Of a stretch of DNA of 64,000 nucleotides, positions 45,617 through 54,873 are shown piece after piece. The translations under genes were made by a program, and so were the position numbers. The notes beneath the pieces were generated by a model. The model was not told the DNA's origin. It did no database searches and worked only from the letters and a program-made list of their open reading frames with translations. Source of the DNA: Novosphingobium sp. MD-1. GTDB taxonomy: Bacteria > Pseudomonadota > Alphaproteobacteria > Sphingomonadales > Sphingomonadaceae. The stretch spans positions 543,366-607,365 of the forward strand of contig NZ_BBXA01000030.1 of NCBI RefSeq assembly GCF_001014975.1. Direction: 5' to 3'. Every line of letters starts with the position of its first letter. The stretch's first letter is position 1.

Positions 45617-45943
45617 ATGCGCCGGATCGGGATGTTCGCCGCGCTGACGGGCGCGCTGGCACTGGCTGCCTGCGCACCGTCCAAGCTGGCCTATGGTCAG
45701 GTCAAGAGCGCGATGATGGATGCGGGGCTGTCCGAGGCCAATTCGGCCTGCATGGCGACGCGGATGACCGACCGGCTTTCGCTTGGCCAGTTGCAAAAGC
45801 TGAAGCAGCTCAAGGGCGATAAGCGTTCGCTGTTCGATTATGTTTCGGCGGTGCGCCGGGTGGGCGATGCGCAGGCGATCGAGGTGACGGCGAGTTCGGC
45901 GGCGCTGTGCGCGGTGGGGCTTGCGCCGGAGAAGCGCCGGTAG
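45617..45943 (+). CDS. Small lipoprotein of unknown function
   Basis: 108 residues from the ATG at 45617. The signal sequence ends in a lipobox LAAC (MRRIGMFAALTGALALAAC), so it is a predicted lipoprotein. The mature protein has helical stretches KLAYGQVKSAMMDAGLSEANSACMATRMTDRLSLGQLQKLKQL and ends near residue 108, with two further cysteines (NSACMA, ALCAVGL). I recognise no family. It follows pntB by 13 nt, so it may be transcribed with the transhydrogenase. Confidence 0.75.
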   Translation: MRRIGMFAALTGALALAACAPSKLAYGQVKSAMMDAGLSEANSACMATRMTDRLSLGQLQKLKQLKGDKRSLFDYVSAVRRVGDAQAIEVTASSAALCAVGLAPEKRR

Positions 45944-46072
45944 GGCGTTCCCTCGCGGGGGCGGGCCGAGGCACAATCCGCCGGATTCCGTGTCTCTCCC
46001 GCTGGACGGCGCGCACGCCCTTTCGTAAGGCCGGGGCGACGAGGGTGGTCGCATTCCCCGGGAGATCTGACT

Positions 46073-46765
46073 TTGCGTAAACTCGGCCTTATCGGCGGCA
46101 TGAGCTGGGTTTCTACCCGCACCTACTACGAACACATCAACCGGCTCGTTCAGGCCAGAACGAGCAAGCTGGCCAGCGCGCCGCTGCTGATCGAAAGCCT
46201 GGATTTCACCGATCTTGTCCGCCTGTCCACGCCCGAGCAGTGGAATCACGCGGCAGACGTGCTGACGGCCAGCGCGCAGCGGCTGGAGCAGGCCGGCGCC
46301 ACCGCGATCCTGATCGGTGCCAATTCGATGCACAAGGTTTATGACAAGGTGGCCGGCGCGGTGCAGGTGCCGGTGATCCACATCGCCGACGTGGTGGGCC
46401 AAAAGATGCAGGCCAATGGCGTCAAGACGGCGGCGCTGATCGGATCGCGCAACGTCATGATCGAAAGCTTCTATCGCAAGCGGCTGATCGAACATGGCGT
46501 AACGCTGCTGCCCCCGGTGATGGACAGCGTGGAGGAAGTGGACCGCATCATCTACGAGGAACTGATGCAGGGCCGCGCCACGCGATCGGCGGAGCGCACG
46601 TTCAAGACCATGATCACCAACATGGAGCGCGATGGCGCGCAGGCTATCGTGCTGGGCTGCACCGAACTGGACATGGTGATCGATGTCGATGCCAACGTGC
46701 TGCCGATCTATGACGGCACCGCGATCCACGCCGAAGCGGCGGTCGACTGGATCCTGGGCGAGTAG
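46073..46765 (+). CDS. Aspartate/glutamate racemase family protein (YgeA-like)
   Basis: Cofactor-independent amino-acid racemase, 230 residues from a TTG start (GGGAG upstream). The start RKLGLIGGMSWVSTRTYYEHIN, the first active-site loop LIGANSMHKVYDKV and the second, VLGCTELDMVID, fit the broad-specificity YgeA branch. The second catalytic Cys is present. At the first site there is Ser in ANSMHK, where glutamate racemases have Cys and YgeA Thr. The substrate is not predictable. Confidence 0.85.
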   Translation: MRKLGLIGGMSWVSTRTYYEHINRLVQARTSKLASAPLLIESLDFTDLVRLSTPEQWNHAADVLTASAQRLEQAGATAILIGANSMHKVYDKVAGAVQVPVIHIADVVGQKMQANGVKTAALIGSRNVMIESFYRKRLIEHGVTLLPPVMDSVEEVDRIIYEELMQGRATRSAERTFKTMITNMERDGAQAIVLGCTELDMVIDVDANVLPIYDGTAIHAEAAVDWILGE

Positions 46766-46774
46766 CCGATTGCC

Positions 46775-47947
46775 GTGACCGCCACGCGCGCGCCCTATGC
46801 CAGCGATCCGGCGCGGTCGCGCGGACGGGAATACCCGCTGGAGCCGTCGACCGCGCGCGGCCCGCGCAGCGAATTCCAGCGCGATCGCGACCGGATCATC
46901 CATTCGATCGCGTTCCGCCGGCTGCGCCACAAGACGCAGGTGTTCATCGCGCCCGATGGCGATCATTACCGCGTGCGGCTGACGCACAGCCTGGAAGTGG
47001 CGCAGATCGGCCGCGTGATCGCGCGGGCGCTGGGGCTGGACGAGGATCTGACCGAGGCGCTGTGCCTGGCGCACGACATCGGCCACCCGCCGTTCGGCCA
47101 CGCCGGCGAGGACGCGCTGGAAACCGCGATGGCGGACCACGGCGGGGTCGACCACAACGCCAACACGCTGCGCGTGCTGATGCGAATGGAAAGCCCCTAT
47201 TGCGGGCACGAGGGGCTGAACCTTTCGTGGGAGCTGCTGGAGGGTCTGGCCAAGCACAACGGCCCCGTCCACGCGCCGACCTGGGCGCTCGCTGAACTCG
47301 ACGCGGCGTTCCCGCTCGATCTGGGGCAGCGCGCTTCGCTGGAAGCGCAGGTGGCGGCGGTGGCGGACGACATCGCCTATGACAACCACGACATCGACGA
47401 CGGCCTGCGCGCGGGTTTCCTGACGATCGACGAGCTGCTGGAATTGCCCTCCATCGCCGACCAGTGGCGCGCGATCGAACGGCGCTTTCCGGGTGGGCAG
47501 CGTGATCGCCTGCAGCGCGAGCTGGTGCGCGGGCAGATCGGCCGCATGGTCAACGACGTGATCGCGGAAACGCGCCGGCGGCTGATCGAAAGCGGCACCG
47601 AAACGGCGGAGGACGTGCGCGCCGCGCCGCTGGCGCTGGCCGGTTTCTCGGCCGGGATGGCGGACGAGGAGCGCGCGCTCAAGCGCTTCATGTACGACCG
47701 GCTCTATTACCACCCCGAACAGATCGCCACGGCGGAACGCGCGTGTTCGGTGATCGCCGCGCTGTTCACGGCCTATGCAGAGGACCCTGCGCGGATGCCG
47801 GAAAGCTGGCAGCGGCAGATGCCGCAAGGCGAGCCAGGCCGCAGTCGGCATGTCGCCGATTTCATTGCGGGGATGACCGACCGCTATGCGATAGACAGCT
47901 TCACACGGCTGTTCGGCAGCGCCCCTGAGGGCCTGAGCAATGTCTAA
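46775..47947 (+). CDS. dgt: Deoxyguanosinetriphosphate triphosphohydrolase-like protein
   Basis: HD-domain dNTP triphosphohydrolase, 390 residues from a GTG start. The HD metal motif is visible as RLTHSLEVAQIGR, LAHDIGHPPFGHAGE and, later, VADDIAYDNHDIDDGLRAG. DRDRIIHSIAFRRLRHKTQVF precedes it, as in type 2 dGTPases. It hydrolyses dNTPs to nucleosides plus triphosphate and balances dNTP pools. Its end overlaps the next gene by 8 nt. Confidence 0.94.
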   Translation: MTATRAPYASDPARSRGREYPLEPSTARGPRSEFQRDRDRIIHSIAFRRLRHKTQVFIAPDGDHYRVRLTHSLEVAQIGRVIARALGLDEDLTEALCLAHDIGHPPFGHAGEDALETAMADHGGVDHNANTLRVLMRMESPYCGHEGLNLSWELLEGLAKHNGPVHAPTWALAELDAAFPLDLGQRASLEAQVAAVADDIAYDNHDIDDGLRAGFLTIDELLELPSIADQWRAIERRFPGGQRDRLQRELVRGQIGRMVNDVIAETRRRLIESGTETAEDVRAAPLALAGFSAGMADEERALKRFMYDRLYYHPEQIATAERACSVIAALFTAYAEDPARMPESWQRQMPQGEPGRSRHVADFIAGMTDRYAIDSFTRLFGSAPEGLSNV

Positions 47948-48614
47948 CGAAACGCGCATCGCGTTGCTGGGCGCCACGGGCATGGTCGGGCGGCAGGTGA
48001 TGGAAAAGGCGGTGGGCCGGCGCGGCCAGCGGCTGATCGCCATCGCCCGGCGCGAAGTGCCTTTGCCACCGGGTGCGCGCATGGAAATGCTGCTGTCCGA
48101 TCCGGATTACTGGCCCGATGCCATCGCCGCCGCGCGCGCGGACGTGGCGGTGATCGCGCTCGGCACCACGATCCGCGCCGTGGGCGGGGACAGGGACGCG
48201 TTTCGCGCGGTCGATCACGATCTGGTGCTGACCTGTGCCCGCGCCGCGCGCGAGGCCGGGGTGCGCCAGCTGATCGCGGTATCCTCGGTCGGCGCGCAAC
48301 TGGCGTCGAAGAACTTCTATCTCTCCGTGAAAGGTGAGGTGGAGGACACGCTGTCGCGGCTTCGTTTCGGCCGACTCGACATCCTGCGCCCCGGGCTGCT
48401 GCGTGGGCGGCGCGAAGGGCCGTTGCGCATGGGGGAACGCGTGGCGATGATCGCCAGCCCGGCGGCGGACCTGTGTCTGCACGGTTCGCTGCGCAAGTAC
48501 CGCTCCATCCGCGCTTCCGTGGTGGCGGAGGCAATCCTTGGCCTTGCCGGGATCAAGCCCGACGGGCGCTTCGTGCACGAACACGACGCGATCCTGCGCG
48601 CCACACGGCGTTAG
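47940..48614 (+). CDS. NAD(P)-binding oxidoreductase-like protein (TIP30/HTATIP2-like)
   Basis: Atypical short-chain dehydrogenase/NAD(P)H-binding protein, 224 residues. The dinucleotide loop is IALLGATGMVGRQVM, followed by VIALGTTIRAVGGDRDAFRAVDHD, the LIAVSSVGAQLASKNFYLSVKGEVE segment and RLDILRPGLLRGRREG, which are typical of the TIP30-like group. Catalytic activity is unproven in most members. It overlaps dgt and precedes the glycine riboswitch. Confidence 0.85.
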   Translation: MSNETRIALLGATGMVGRQVMEKAVGRRGQRLIAIARREVPLPPGARMEMLLSDPDYWPDAIAAARADVAVIALGTTIRAVGGDRDAFRAVDHDLVLTCARAAREAGVRQLIAVSSVGAQLASKNFYLSVKGEVEDTLSRLRFGRLDILRPGLLRGRREGPLRMGERVAMIASPAADLCLHGSLRKYRSIRASVVAEAILGLAGIKPDGRFVHEHDAILRATRR

Positions 48615-48724
48615 CATCGGGCGCCGGAACCGTTAGCCTGCCTTGCGGATAAGTTCAGCCGCAAAGGGCGGCTGCGCGGATTGACTTGGCCTTGCTGCGG
48701 CGCGAAATGGACAGGTCGCTGATC

Positions 48725-48935
48725 GCGCGGGAGAGTTCCTGCGATTCGCCAGTCGGATCGCGGGACGCCGAAGGAGCAACCGCCCCGGAATCTCTCAGGC
48801 TTCAGGACCGCGTTGGTCGATAGCGACGCTCTGGAAAGTGTCCTTGCCGCAAGGAAAGGGCCGCCGAAGGGGTAACCTTGCCAGCCCGTGCGGGCGGCGG
48901 GGGAAAGCTCTCAGGTTTCCGTGACAGAGGGGGCA
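48725..48935 (+). promoter_or_regulatory. Tandem glycine riboswitch (two aptamers)
   Basis: Two aptamers lie in series ahead of the gcv operon. Aptamer 1 (about 48725-48833) has CGGGAGAGTTCCTG, GCCGAAGGAGCAA and AATCTCTCAGGC; aptamer 2 (about 48834-48935) has GCCGCCGAAGGGGTAA and AGCTCTCAGGT. The GCCGAAGG..G.AA and CTCTCAGG cores are glycine-riboswitch signatures. A hairpin GGCACC/GGTGCC (48932-48947) just downstream, before the GGAG of gcvT at 48957, is a likely part of the expression platform. Glycine binding would turn the operon on. The 110 bp before the riboswitch show no gene. Confidence 0.95.
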
Positions 48936-48969
48936 CCGATGGGTGCCAGACTGTACGGAGACCGATTTT

Positions 48970-50127
48970 GTGAGCGACACATACAAAATTTCACCGGATG
49001 AAATCGGCGAGCCCGACGCCGGGCCGCTGACCTTGCCGCTCGATGGCTGGCACCGCGCGCGTGGCGGGCGCATGGTCGCTTTCGCCGGATACTGGATGCC
49101 GGTGCAGTACGAAGGCATCATCGCCGAACACCTGTGGACGCGCGCGCACGCCGGGTTCTTCGACGTTTCGCACATGGGCCAGCTCTATATCGCGGGCGAA
49201 GGCGCCGAAGCCGCGATCGAGGCGGTACTGCCGATCGACCTGTCCACCCTGCCGCTGGGCGGGGTGCGCTATTCGCTGCTGCTCGATGCCAATGGCGGCA
49301 TTCTGGATGACCTGATGGTCACGCGCTGGGGCACGGGCTTCTATCTGGTGGTCAACGGCGCGACCAAGCACGACGACATCGCCCATCTGCGCGCAAACCT
49401 GCCCGAAGCCGTCTCGCTCACGCACCTGGCGGACAGCGCGCTGTTCGCGCTGCAAGGGCCGGAAGCCTTCGCAGCGCTCGCTCCGCTGGTGGGTGGCGAA
49501 CACGCGCTTTCCGCGCTCAGCTTCATGCGCGGCGCCAGCTTCACGCTGGGCGGCGTGGACGCGTGGATCAGCCGCTCGGGCTATACCGGCGAGGACGGGT
49601 TCGAGATCGCCGTGCCGGCCGAAAGCGCCGCCGCGATCGCAGACCTGATCTGCGCGCAACCACAAGTGAAGCCGATCGGCCTGGGCGCGCGCGATTCGCT
49701 GCGGCTCGAAGCCGGCCTGCCGCTTTACGGGCACGACATGACGCCGGACGTGGACCCGGTGAGCGCGGACCTGTTGTTCGGCATCAACAAGCGCCGGCGC
49801 GGTGACGGGGGCTTTCCCGGCGCGGACCGCATCCTGCCCCTGATCGATACCGGCAGCGTCACGCGCCGGGTCGGCCTGGTGCTCGAAGGCCGGATGGCCG
49901 CGCGCGAGGGCGCGAAAGTGCTGTGGGGCGAGGCCGAGGTCGGCAGCGTCACCTCCGGCGGCTTTTCGCCCAGCCTGGAGAAGCCCATCGCCATGGCCAC
50001 CGTCGCCGCCGAACTGGCGCGGCCGGGCACTCAACTCATCATCGACGTGCGCGGGCGCAAGATCGCGGCCACCGTCACGCCCATGCCCTTCGTTCCCCAC
50101 CGCTATCACCGCAAAGGAGCCGCCTGA
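48970..50127 (+). CDS. gcvT: Glycine cleavage system aminomethyltransferase (T protein)
   Basis: Releases ammonia from the aminomethyl-lipoyl H protein and passes the methylene group to tetrahydrofolate. 385 residues from GTG 48970, nine bases after GGAG. An in-frame GTG at 48943 lies inside the platform hairpin and lacks a ribosome-binding site. Signatures: [46 protein letters not shown] and [16 protein letters not shown]. The ATG of gcvH overlaps its stop by one base. Confidence 0.97.
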   Translation: MSDTYKISPDEIGEPDAGPLTLPLDGWHRARGGRMVAFAGYWMPVQYEGIIAEHLWTRAHAGFFDVSHMGQLYIAGEGAEAAIEAVLPIDLSTLPLGGVRYSLLLDANGGILDDLMVTRWGTGFYLVVNGATKHDDIAHLRANLPEAVSLTHLADSALFALQGPEAFAALAPLVGGEHALSALSFMRGASFTLGGVDAWISRSGYTGEDGFEIAVPAESAAAIADLICAQPQVKPIGLGARDSLRLEAGLPLYGHDMTPDVDPVSADLLFGINKRRRGDGGFPGADRILPLIDTGSVTRRVGLVLEGRMAAREGAKVLWGEAEVGSVTSGGFSPSLEKPIAMATVAAELARPGTQLIIDVRGRKIAATVTPMPFVPHRYHRKGAA

Positions 50128-50498
50128 TGCCCCGCTATTTCACCCAGGACCACGAGTGGATCGACGTTGACGGCAGCGATGCCACCGTCGGCATCACCGA
50201 CTACGCGCAGAGCCAGCTTGGAGACATCACCTTCGTGGAACTGCCGGCGGCGGGTTCGGCGGTGGCCAAGGGCGACAGCGCCTCGGTGGTGGATTCGGTC
50301 AAGGCCGCCTCGGACGTCTATGCACCCGTTTCGGGTACGGTGAGCGAGGCCAACGCCGCGCTGGAAGACGAGCCGGAACTGGTCAACACCGCTGCCGAAA
50401 GCGATGGCTGGCTGTGGCGCATGACGCTGTCCGATGCCGCCGAGCTCGAAGGCCTGATGGACGAAGCCGCCTACAAGACCTACGTCGAGGGGCTTTGA
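50127..50498 (+). CDS. gcvH: Glycine cleavage system H protein
   Basis: Lipoyl carrier of the glycine cleavage system, 123 residues. The lipoylated residue is Lys59 in [15 protein letters not shown]. The start [30 protein letters not shown] and the end [10 protein letters not shown]...[12 protein letters not shown] are characteristic. A GGAG ribosome-binding site lies within the end of gcvT, and gcvPA follows after 4 nt. Confidence 0.98.
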   Translation: MPRYFTQDHEWIDVDGSDATVGITDYAQSQLGDITFVELPAAGSAVAKGDSASVVDSVKAASDVYAPVSGTVSEANAALEDEPELVNTAAESDGWLWRMTLSDAAELEGLMDEAAYKTYVEGL

Positions 50499-50502
50499 CC
50501 GG

Positions 50503-51861
50503 ATGCGCTATCTTCCCCTGAGCGAGAATGATCGCAGCGCCATGCTGTCGGTCATCGGCGCGGGATCGATCGACGACCTGTTCGTCGACGTGCCCGCCGA
50601 AGCGCGGCAGGCGGGGCCGATCCCCGGCCTGCCGCTCCACGCCAGCGAAATGGCGGTGGAACGCCACATGGCGCGGCTCTCCGCCGAAAGCCTGACGGCG
50701 GGCGAAGCACCGTTCTTCCTGGGCGCGGGCGCCTATCGCCACCATGTGCCGGCCAGCGTCGACCACCTGATCCAGCGCGGCGAGTTCCTGACCGCCTACA
50801 CGCCCTATCAGCCGGAAATCGCGCAGGGGACCTTGCAGGTGCTGTTCGAGTTCCAGACCCAGGTCGCACGCCTGTTCGGGACCGACATCGCCAATGCCTC
50901 GCTCTACGACGGGTCGACCGCGTGCTGGGAAGCAATCACCATGGCGGGCCGCATCACGCGGCGGAAGAAGGCCGTGCTTTCGAGCGGCCTCCACCCGCAC
51001 TACGTCGAGACCGCGCGCACCATGGCGCGCTTTACCGGCGATGCGCTGGTGACCTCTGCCCCGGTGCTGGCCGCAGCGGCGGATGACGACGCCGTGATCG
51101 CCGCGATCGACGCGGACACGGCCTGCGTCGTCGTGCAGTATCCCGACGTGCTTGGCCGCATTCCCGATCTCGCGCGGATCGCGGCCGCCGCGCAGGCGCA
51201 GGGCGCGCTGCTGGTGGCGGTGGTGACCGAACCGGTCGCGCTGGGCCTGCTCGAAAGCCCCGGTGCCCTGGGCGCGGACATCGTCGTGGGGGAAGGGCAG
51301 TCGCTCGGCGTCGGCCTCCAGTTCGGTGGGCCGTACCTCGGCCTGTTCGGCTGCCGCGAGAAGTTCGTGCGCCAGATGCCCGGCCGCCTGTGCGGCGAAA
51401 CGGTGGACGCAGAAGGTCGGCGTGGCTTCGTGCTGACGCTGTCGACGCGCGAACAGCACATCCGGCGCGAGAAGGCGACGAGCAACATCTGCACCAATTC
51501 CGGCCTCTGCGCGCTGGCGTTCTCGATCCATCTCAGCTTGCTGGGCGGGACCGGGCTGGAGCGCATGGCACACCTGAGCCATGCCCGCGCGCGCGCCACG
51601 GCGGATCGCCTGGCGCAAGTGCCGGGCGTGGAGATCGTCAACACCACGTTCTTCAACGAATTCGCGGTGACGCTGCCGCGCGATGCCCGGCAGGTGGTGC
51701 GCGATCTGGCGGACCGCAAGGTGCTGGGCGGCGTGTCGCTGGGCCGGCTCTATCCGGGCGAAGCGGCGCTCGCCAATGGTCTGCTGGTGGCGGCCAGCGA
51801 ATGCACGACGGCGGAAGACATCGACGCGCTGGGTACGGCGCTTGAGGAGGTGCTGGCATGA
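50503..51861 (+). CDS. gcvPA: Glycine dehydrogenase (decarboxylating) subunit 1
   Basis: Alpha-type half of a split P protein. 452 residues beginning [19 protein letters not shown]. Motifs: [35 protein letters not shown], the [13 protein letters not shown] loop, and [24 protein letters not shown]. This subunit has no PLP lysine; that lies in gcvPB. The last four bases overlap the gcvPB start (ATGA). Confidence 0.97.
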   Translation: MRYLPLSENDRSAMLSVIGAGSIDDLFVDVPAEARQAGPIPGLPLHASEMAVERHMARLSAESLTAGEAPFFLGAGAYRHHVPASVDHLIQRGEFLTAYTPYQPEIAQGTLQVLFEFQTQVARLFGTDIANASLYDGSTACWEAITMAGRITRRKKAVLSSGLHPHYVETARTMARFTGDALVTSAPVLAAAADDDAVIAAIDADTACVVVQYPDVLGRIPDLARIAAAAQAQGALLVAVVTEPVALGLLESPGALGADIVVGEGQSLGVGLQFGGPYLGLFGCREKFVRQMPGRLCGETVDAEGRRGFVLTLSTREQHIRREKATSNICTNSGLCALAFSIHLSLLGGTGLERMAHLSHARARATADRLAQVPGVEIVNTTFFNEFAVTLPRDARQVVRDLADRKVLGGVSLGRLYPGEAALANGLLVAASECTTAEDIDALGTALEEVLA

Positions 51862-53411
51862 ACGACCTCAATCCCGCGGGCTGGCGCCCGGCCATGTCCG
51901 CCGATCAGGGCGATAGCGCGGCGGTGACGACTTTCACCGGCAACCGCGCGCTGCATCTGGAGGAACCGCTGCTGTTCGAGATCGGCGCGGCCGACCGGTG
52001 CGGTGTCGATTTCGATGAAGCGCCCGACCTGCCCGACACGCTGGGCGCATTCCGGCGCAAGGCGCGGCTCGATCTGCCGGGCCTGTCCGAGCCGGAAGCG
52101 GTACGGCACTATACCCGGTTGTCGCGGCAGAACTACGCGATCGACCTGGGCCTCTTCCCGCTGGGAAGCTGCACAATGAAGCACAACCCGCGCCTGGACG
52201 AAAAGGTGGCGCGGATGCCGGGCTTTGCCGATGTCCATCCGTTGCAGCCGCAGCAGACGGTGCAGGGCGCGCTGAAGGTGATCAACGAACTGGCGCACTG
52301 GCTGATCAAGCTGACCGGCATGCACGGCGTGGCGATGACGCCCAAGGCCGGCGCGCATGGCGAACTGTGCGGGCTGCTGTGCATCCGCGCCGCGCTGGAA
52401 GCGCGGGGCGACGCGCGCGAGGTGATCCTGGTGCCCGAAAGCGCGCACGGCACCAATCCTGCCACGGCGGCCTTCGCCGGCTATCGCGTGGAGAACATCC
52501 CGGCGACCGAGGACGGCCGCGTGGATGTCGCGGCGCTGACCGCGCGGCTCGGGCCGGACGTGGCGGGGGTGATGATCACCAACCCGAACACCTGTGGCCT
52601 GTTCGAGCGCGAGTTGAAGACGATCGCCGATGCGGTCCATGCGGCCGGCGGCTATGTCTATTGCGACGGGGCGAACTTCAACGCCATCGTCGGGCGCGTG
52701 CGTCCGGGCGACCTTGGCGTCGATGCCATGCACATCAACCTGCACAAGACGTTCTCCACCCCGCACGGCGGGGGCGGGCCGGGGTCAGGGCCGGTCGTGC
52801 TGTCGGAAGCGCTCGCGCCCTATGGGCCATTGCCGTTCACCGCGCGGCAGCCCGATGGTTCGGTGCGGCTGGTGGAGGAAGAGGACGCGCCCGGCATCCA
52901 TCCCGAAGGCTTCGGTCGGATGTGCGCGTTCCATGGCCAGATGGGCATGTTCACGCGCGCACTGGCCTATATCCTGAGCCACGGCGCGGATGGGCTGCGG
53001 CAGGTTTCGGGCGACGCGGTGCTCAACGCCAACTACGTGCTGCGTCGGCTTGAGGACGTGCTGGAAGCGCCGTTCGGCGCAGCCGGCCCCTGCATGCACG
53101 AAGCGCTGTTCAGCGATGACGGTTTCGCGGAAGGGTTCTCCACTCTCGATCTCGCCAAAGGCCTGATCGACGAGGGTTTCCATCCGATGACGGTCTATTT
53201 CCCGCTGGTGGTCCACGGCGCGATGCTGGTCGAGCCGACGGAGACCGAAAGCAAGGCGGGGCTGGACCAGTTCATCGGGGCGATGAGGTCGCTGGCCGAG
53301 CGCGCGCGGGAAGGCGATCCGCTGCTCAAGAGCGCGCCGCACCTGGCTCCACGTCGGCGGCTCGACGAAACGCTGGCTGCGCGCAAGCCGAAGCTGGTGT
53401 GGAAGGACTGA
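51858..53411 (+). CDS. gcvPB: Glycine dehydrogenase (decarboxylating) subunit 2
   Basis: PLP-carrying half of the split P protein, 517 residues. The PLP Schiff-base residue is Lys297 in [62 protein letters not shown] and [15 protein letters not shown] are family signatures. With GcvPA, GcvT and GcvH it degrades glycine to CO2, ammonia and methylene-THF; the common Lpd subunit is not in the window. Confidence 0.97.
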   Translation: MNDLNPAGWRPAMSADQGDSAAVTTFTGNRALHLEEPLLFEIGAADRCGVDFDEAPDLPDTLGAFRRKARLDLPGLSEPEAVRHYTRLSRQNYAIDLGLFPLGSCTMKHNPRLDEKVARMPGFADVHPLQPQQTVQGALKVINELAHWLIKLTGMHGVAMTPKAGAHGELCGLLCIRAALEARGDAREVILVPESAHGTNPATAAFAGYRVENIPATEDGRVDVAALTARLGPDVAGVMITNPNTCGLFERELKTIADAVHAAGGYVYCDGANFNAIVGRVRPGDLGVDAMHINLHKTFSTPHGGGGPGSGPVVLSEALAPYGPLPFTARQPDGSVRLVEEEDAPGIHPEGFGRMCAFHGQMGMFTRALAYILSHGADGLRQVSGDAVLNANYVLRRLEDVLEAPFGAAGPCMHEALFSDDGFAEGFSTLDLAKGLIDEGFHPMTVYFPLVVHGAMLVEPTETESKAGLDQFIGAMRSLAERAREGDPLLKSAPHLAPRRRLDETLAARKPKLVWKD

Positions 53412-53426
53412 CGACCTTCCGTGCGC

Positions 53427-53454
53427 AAAGGCCGCCGGGTGACCGGCGGCCTTT
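53427..53454. terminator. Bidirectional terminator between gcvPB and entericidin gene
   Basis: AAAGGCCGCCGG (53427-53438) and CCGGCGGCCTTT (53443-53454) form a perfect 12-bp stem with a GTGA loop. The arms end in AAA and TTT, so it works in both directions between the two convergent genes. Confidence 0.9.
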
Positions 53455-53463
53455 GTTCTGAAC

Positions 53464-53598
53464 TTACTTGTGGATCGCGTCGGAACCGGCCTGGCCGACC
53501 GACTCGATGTCGCGGCCGGCGCCTTTCACGGTGTTGCAGGCGGCGGTGCCCAGCACCATTCCACTCAGAACCGTCGCGAGAACGATCTTGCGGATCAT
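53464..53598 (-). CDS. ecnB: Entericidin A/B family lipoprotein
   Basis: A 44-residue peptide beginning MIRKIVLATVLSGMVLG and then TAACNTVKGAGRD, with a lipobox (GTAAC) and the N-T-V-K-G-x-G-x-D family pattern just after the lipidated Cys. Its short amphipathic tail ends in DAIHK. Entericidins are small envelope lipoproteins of uncertain role, described as toxin/antidote-like in enterobacteria. The ATG has AGGAGA upstream on the minus strand. Confidence 0.92.
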   Translation of the reverse strand: MIRKIVLATVLSGMVLGTAACNTVKGAGRDIESVGQAGSDAIHK

Positions 53599-53692
53599 CG
53601 GAAATCTCCTCTCGTAAATAGCCGAACACCGCATTGGCGGTGATGAACCGCTGGAACGTTCGGAACGGCTAGCGGTTCCGCCGGTGGATCGG

Positions 53693-54604
53693 TTATGCGG
53701 TCAGCGCGTCGCCCGCGCGTTGGCGATGCAGCAGGTGTTCCCGCCAGGCGATGATCAGCCCGGCGGCGATCACGATTGGCGCGCCGATCCAGGTTGAGGC
53801 GGGCGGCAGATGGTCGAACACCAGCCAGCCCCACAACGTGGCCCAGGCGAAGGCGGAATAATCCATCACGATCACGCTCGATACGCTGCCATAACGCAGC
53901 GCGGCGGTGAGAAAGATCTGGCCGATCAGGCCGGACAGGCCGATGCCGAACAGGATCAACCAGTCCGCCGCGTCATGGTGGACGCCGGTGCGCAGCAGGA
54001 ACAGGGCCAGCACCGGCGAGGTGAAAGCGGAGAACCAGAATACCACCGTCAGCGGTTGTTCGGTCCGTCCCAGATCGCGCAACTGGATGGCGATCACCGC
54101 GACCATGAACGCCGCGCCCACGCCCACGGCAATGCCGAACAGCGGGAGATGCGATTGGTTCGGCCCCGCGATCACAAGGATGCCCGCCAGCCCCAGTATC
54201 ACGGCCGACCAGCGCACCCAGCCCACTGGTTCCTTGAGCACCACCGCCGCAAGGATCACCGCGAACATCGGGGCGGTGAAGCCCAGCACGGTGGATTCGG
54301 CCAGAGGCAGCAGGATCACCGCGCCCAGGGTCAGGAACATGCCGGAGCCGCCGAAGGCCGCCCGGCGGGCATGAACCCACAACCGCTGCGTCTTGAGGAC
54401 GGAAAGCTGGCCGCGCGCGGCAAGATAGCCGAGCAGCATCAGGCCGGGAAAGAACTGCCGCCAGAACAGGGTCTCCGGCAGGCTTACGCCGCGGGTGCCC
54501 GCCACTTTGACCAGCATCAGCATGACCGAGAGCGAAGCCATGGCGGCCAGGCGCAACCCCAGCGCCAGGATCGGTCGGTTCATGCGGTCCATGCGCTTGC
54601 CCAT
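53693..54604 (-). CDS. DMT (EamA) family transporter
   Basis: Inner-membrane permease with ten predicted helices in two EamA repeats. 303 residues from MGKRMDRMNRPILALGLR; the upstream frame is Pro/Arg-rich and not conserved, and an alternative start at MNRP is possible. Typical EamA features are the LKEPVGWVRWSAVILGLAGILVIAGP segment in repeat 1 and PASTWIGAPIVIAAGLIIAWRE in repeat 2. It likely exports a metabolite; the substrate is unknown. The gene is divergent from the small membrane protein at 54652. Confidence 0.9.
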   Translation of the reverse strand: MGKRMDRMNRPILALGLRLAAMASLSVMLMLVKVAGTRGVSLPETLFWRQFFPGLMLLGYLAARGQLSVLKTQRLWVHARRAAFGGSGMFLTLGAVILLPLAESTVLGFTAPMFAVILAAVVLKEPVGWVRWSAVILGLAGILVIAGPNQSHLPLFGIAVGVGAAFMVAVIAIQLRDLGRTEQPLTVVFWFSAFTSPVLALFLLRTGVHHDAADWLILFGIGLSGLIGQIFLTAALRYGSVSSVIVMDYSAFAWATLWGWLVFDHLPPASTWIGAPIVIAAGLIIAWREHLLHRQRAGDALTA

Positions 54605-54651
54605 AGGCGCACGGGGCTTGCGATCAAGCGCTTCGTTCCCATCTTCGGCGC

Positions 54652-54858
54652 ATGGACGACGCGGTGACGATGGGTTCGATCGGGGGTGTGGCCATTCTGC
54701 TGGCAATGATCGCGTGGTGGGCCGACCGCCGGCGGTTGCGCCGCAGCGACCCCGACGCCGTTGGCTTCATGCCGTGGACGACGATCTATTTCCTGGCGAT
54801 GATGATCGGCTGCGTCGCGCTCGGCCTGGCCGCGCGCGACTGGTTCCACACCGCCTGA
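54652..54858 (+). CDS. Small membrane protein of unknown function
   Basis: 68 residues with two predicted membrane helices, GGVAILLAMIAWWAD and TIYFLAMMIGCVALGLAARDWF, joined by a basic loop (RRRLRRSDPD). The positive loop suggests that it faces the cytosol. No family recognised. It starts 48 bp from the divergent transporter and ends 16 bp before the convergent cpaF stop. Confidence 0.65.
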   Translation: MDDAVTMGSIGGVAILLAMIAWWADRRRLRRSDPDAVGFMPWTTIYFLAMMIGCVALGLAARDWFHTA

Positions 54859-54873
54859 ACCGGCGGCAGCCGA

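Noticed and set aside
45584..48082. 832-codon minus-strand frame over the racemase and dgt genes
   Set aside because: Antisense to two genes with intact catalytic motifs; no start context and no recognisable domain.
48943..48969. Upstream GTG start for gcvT
   Set aside because: It lies within the riboswitch platform hairpin, has no ribosome-binding site and adds nine non-conserved residues; the GTG at 48970 has GGAG at 9 nt.
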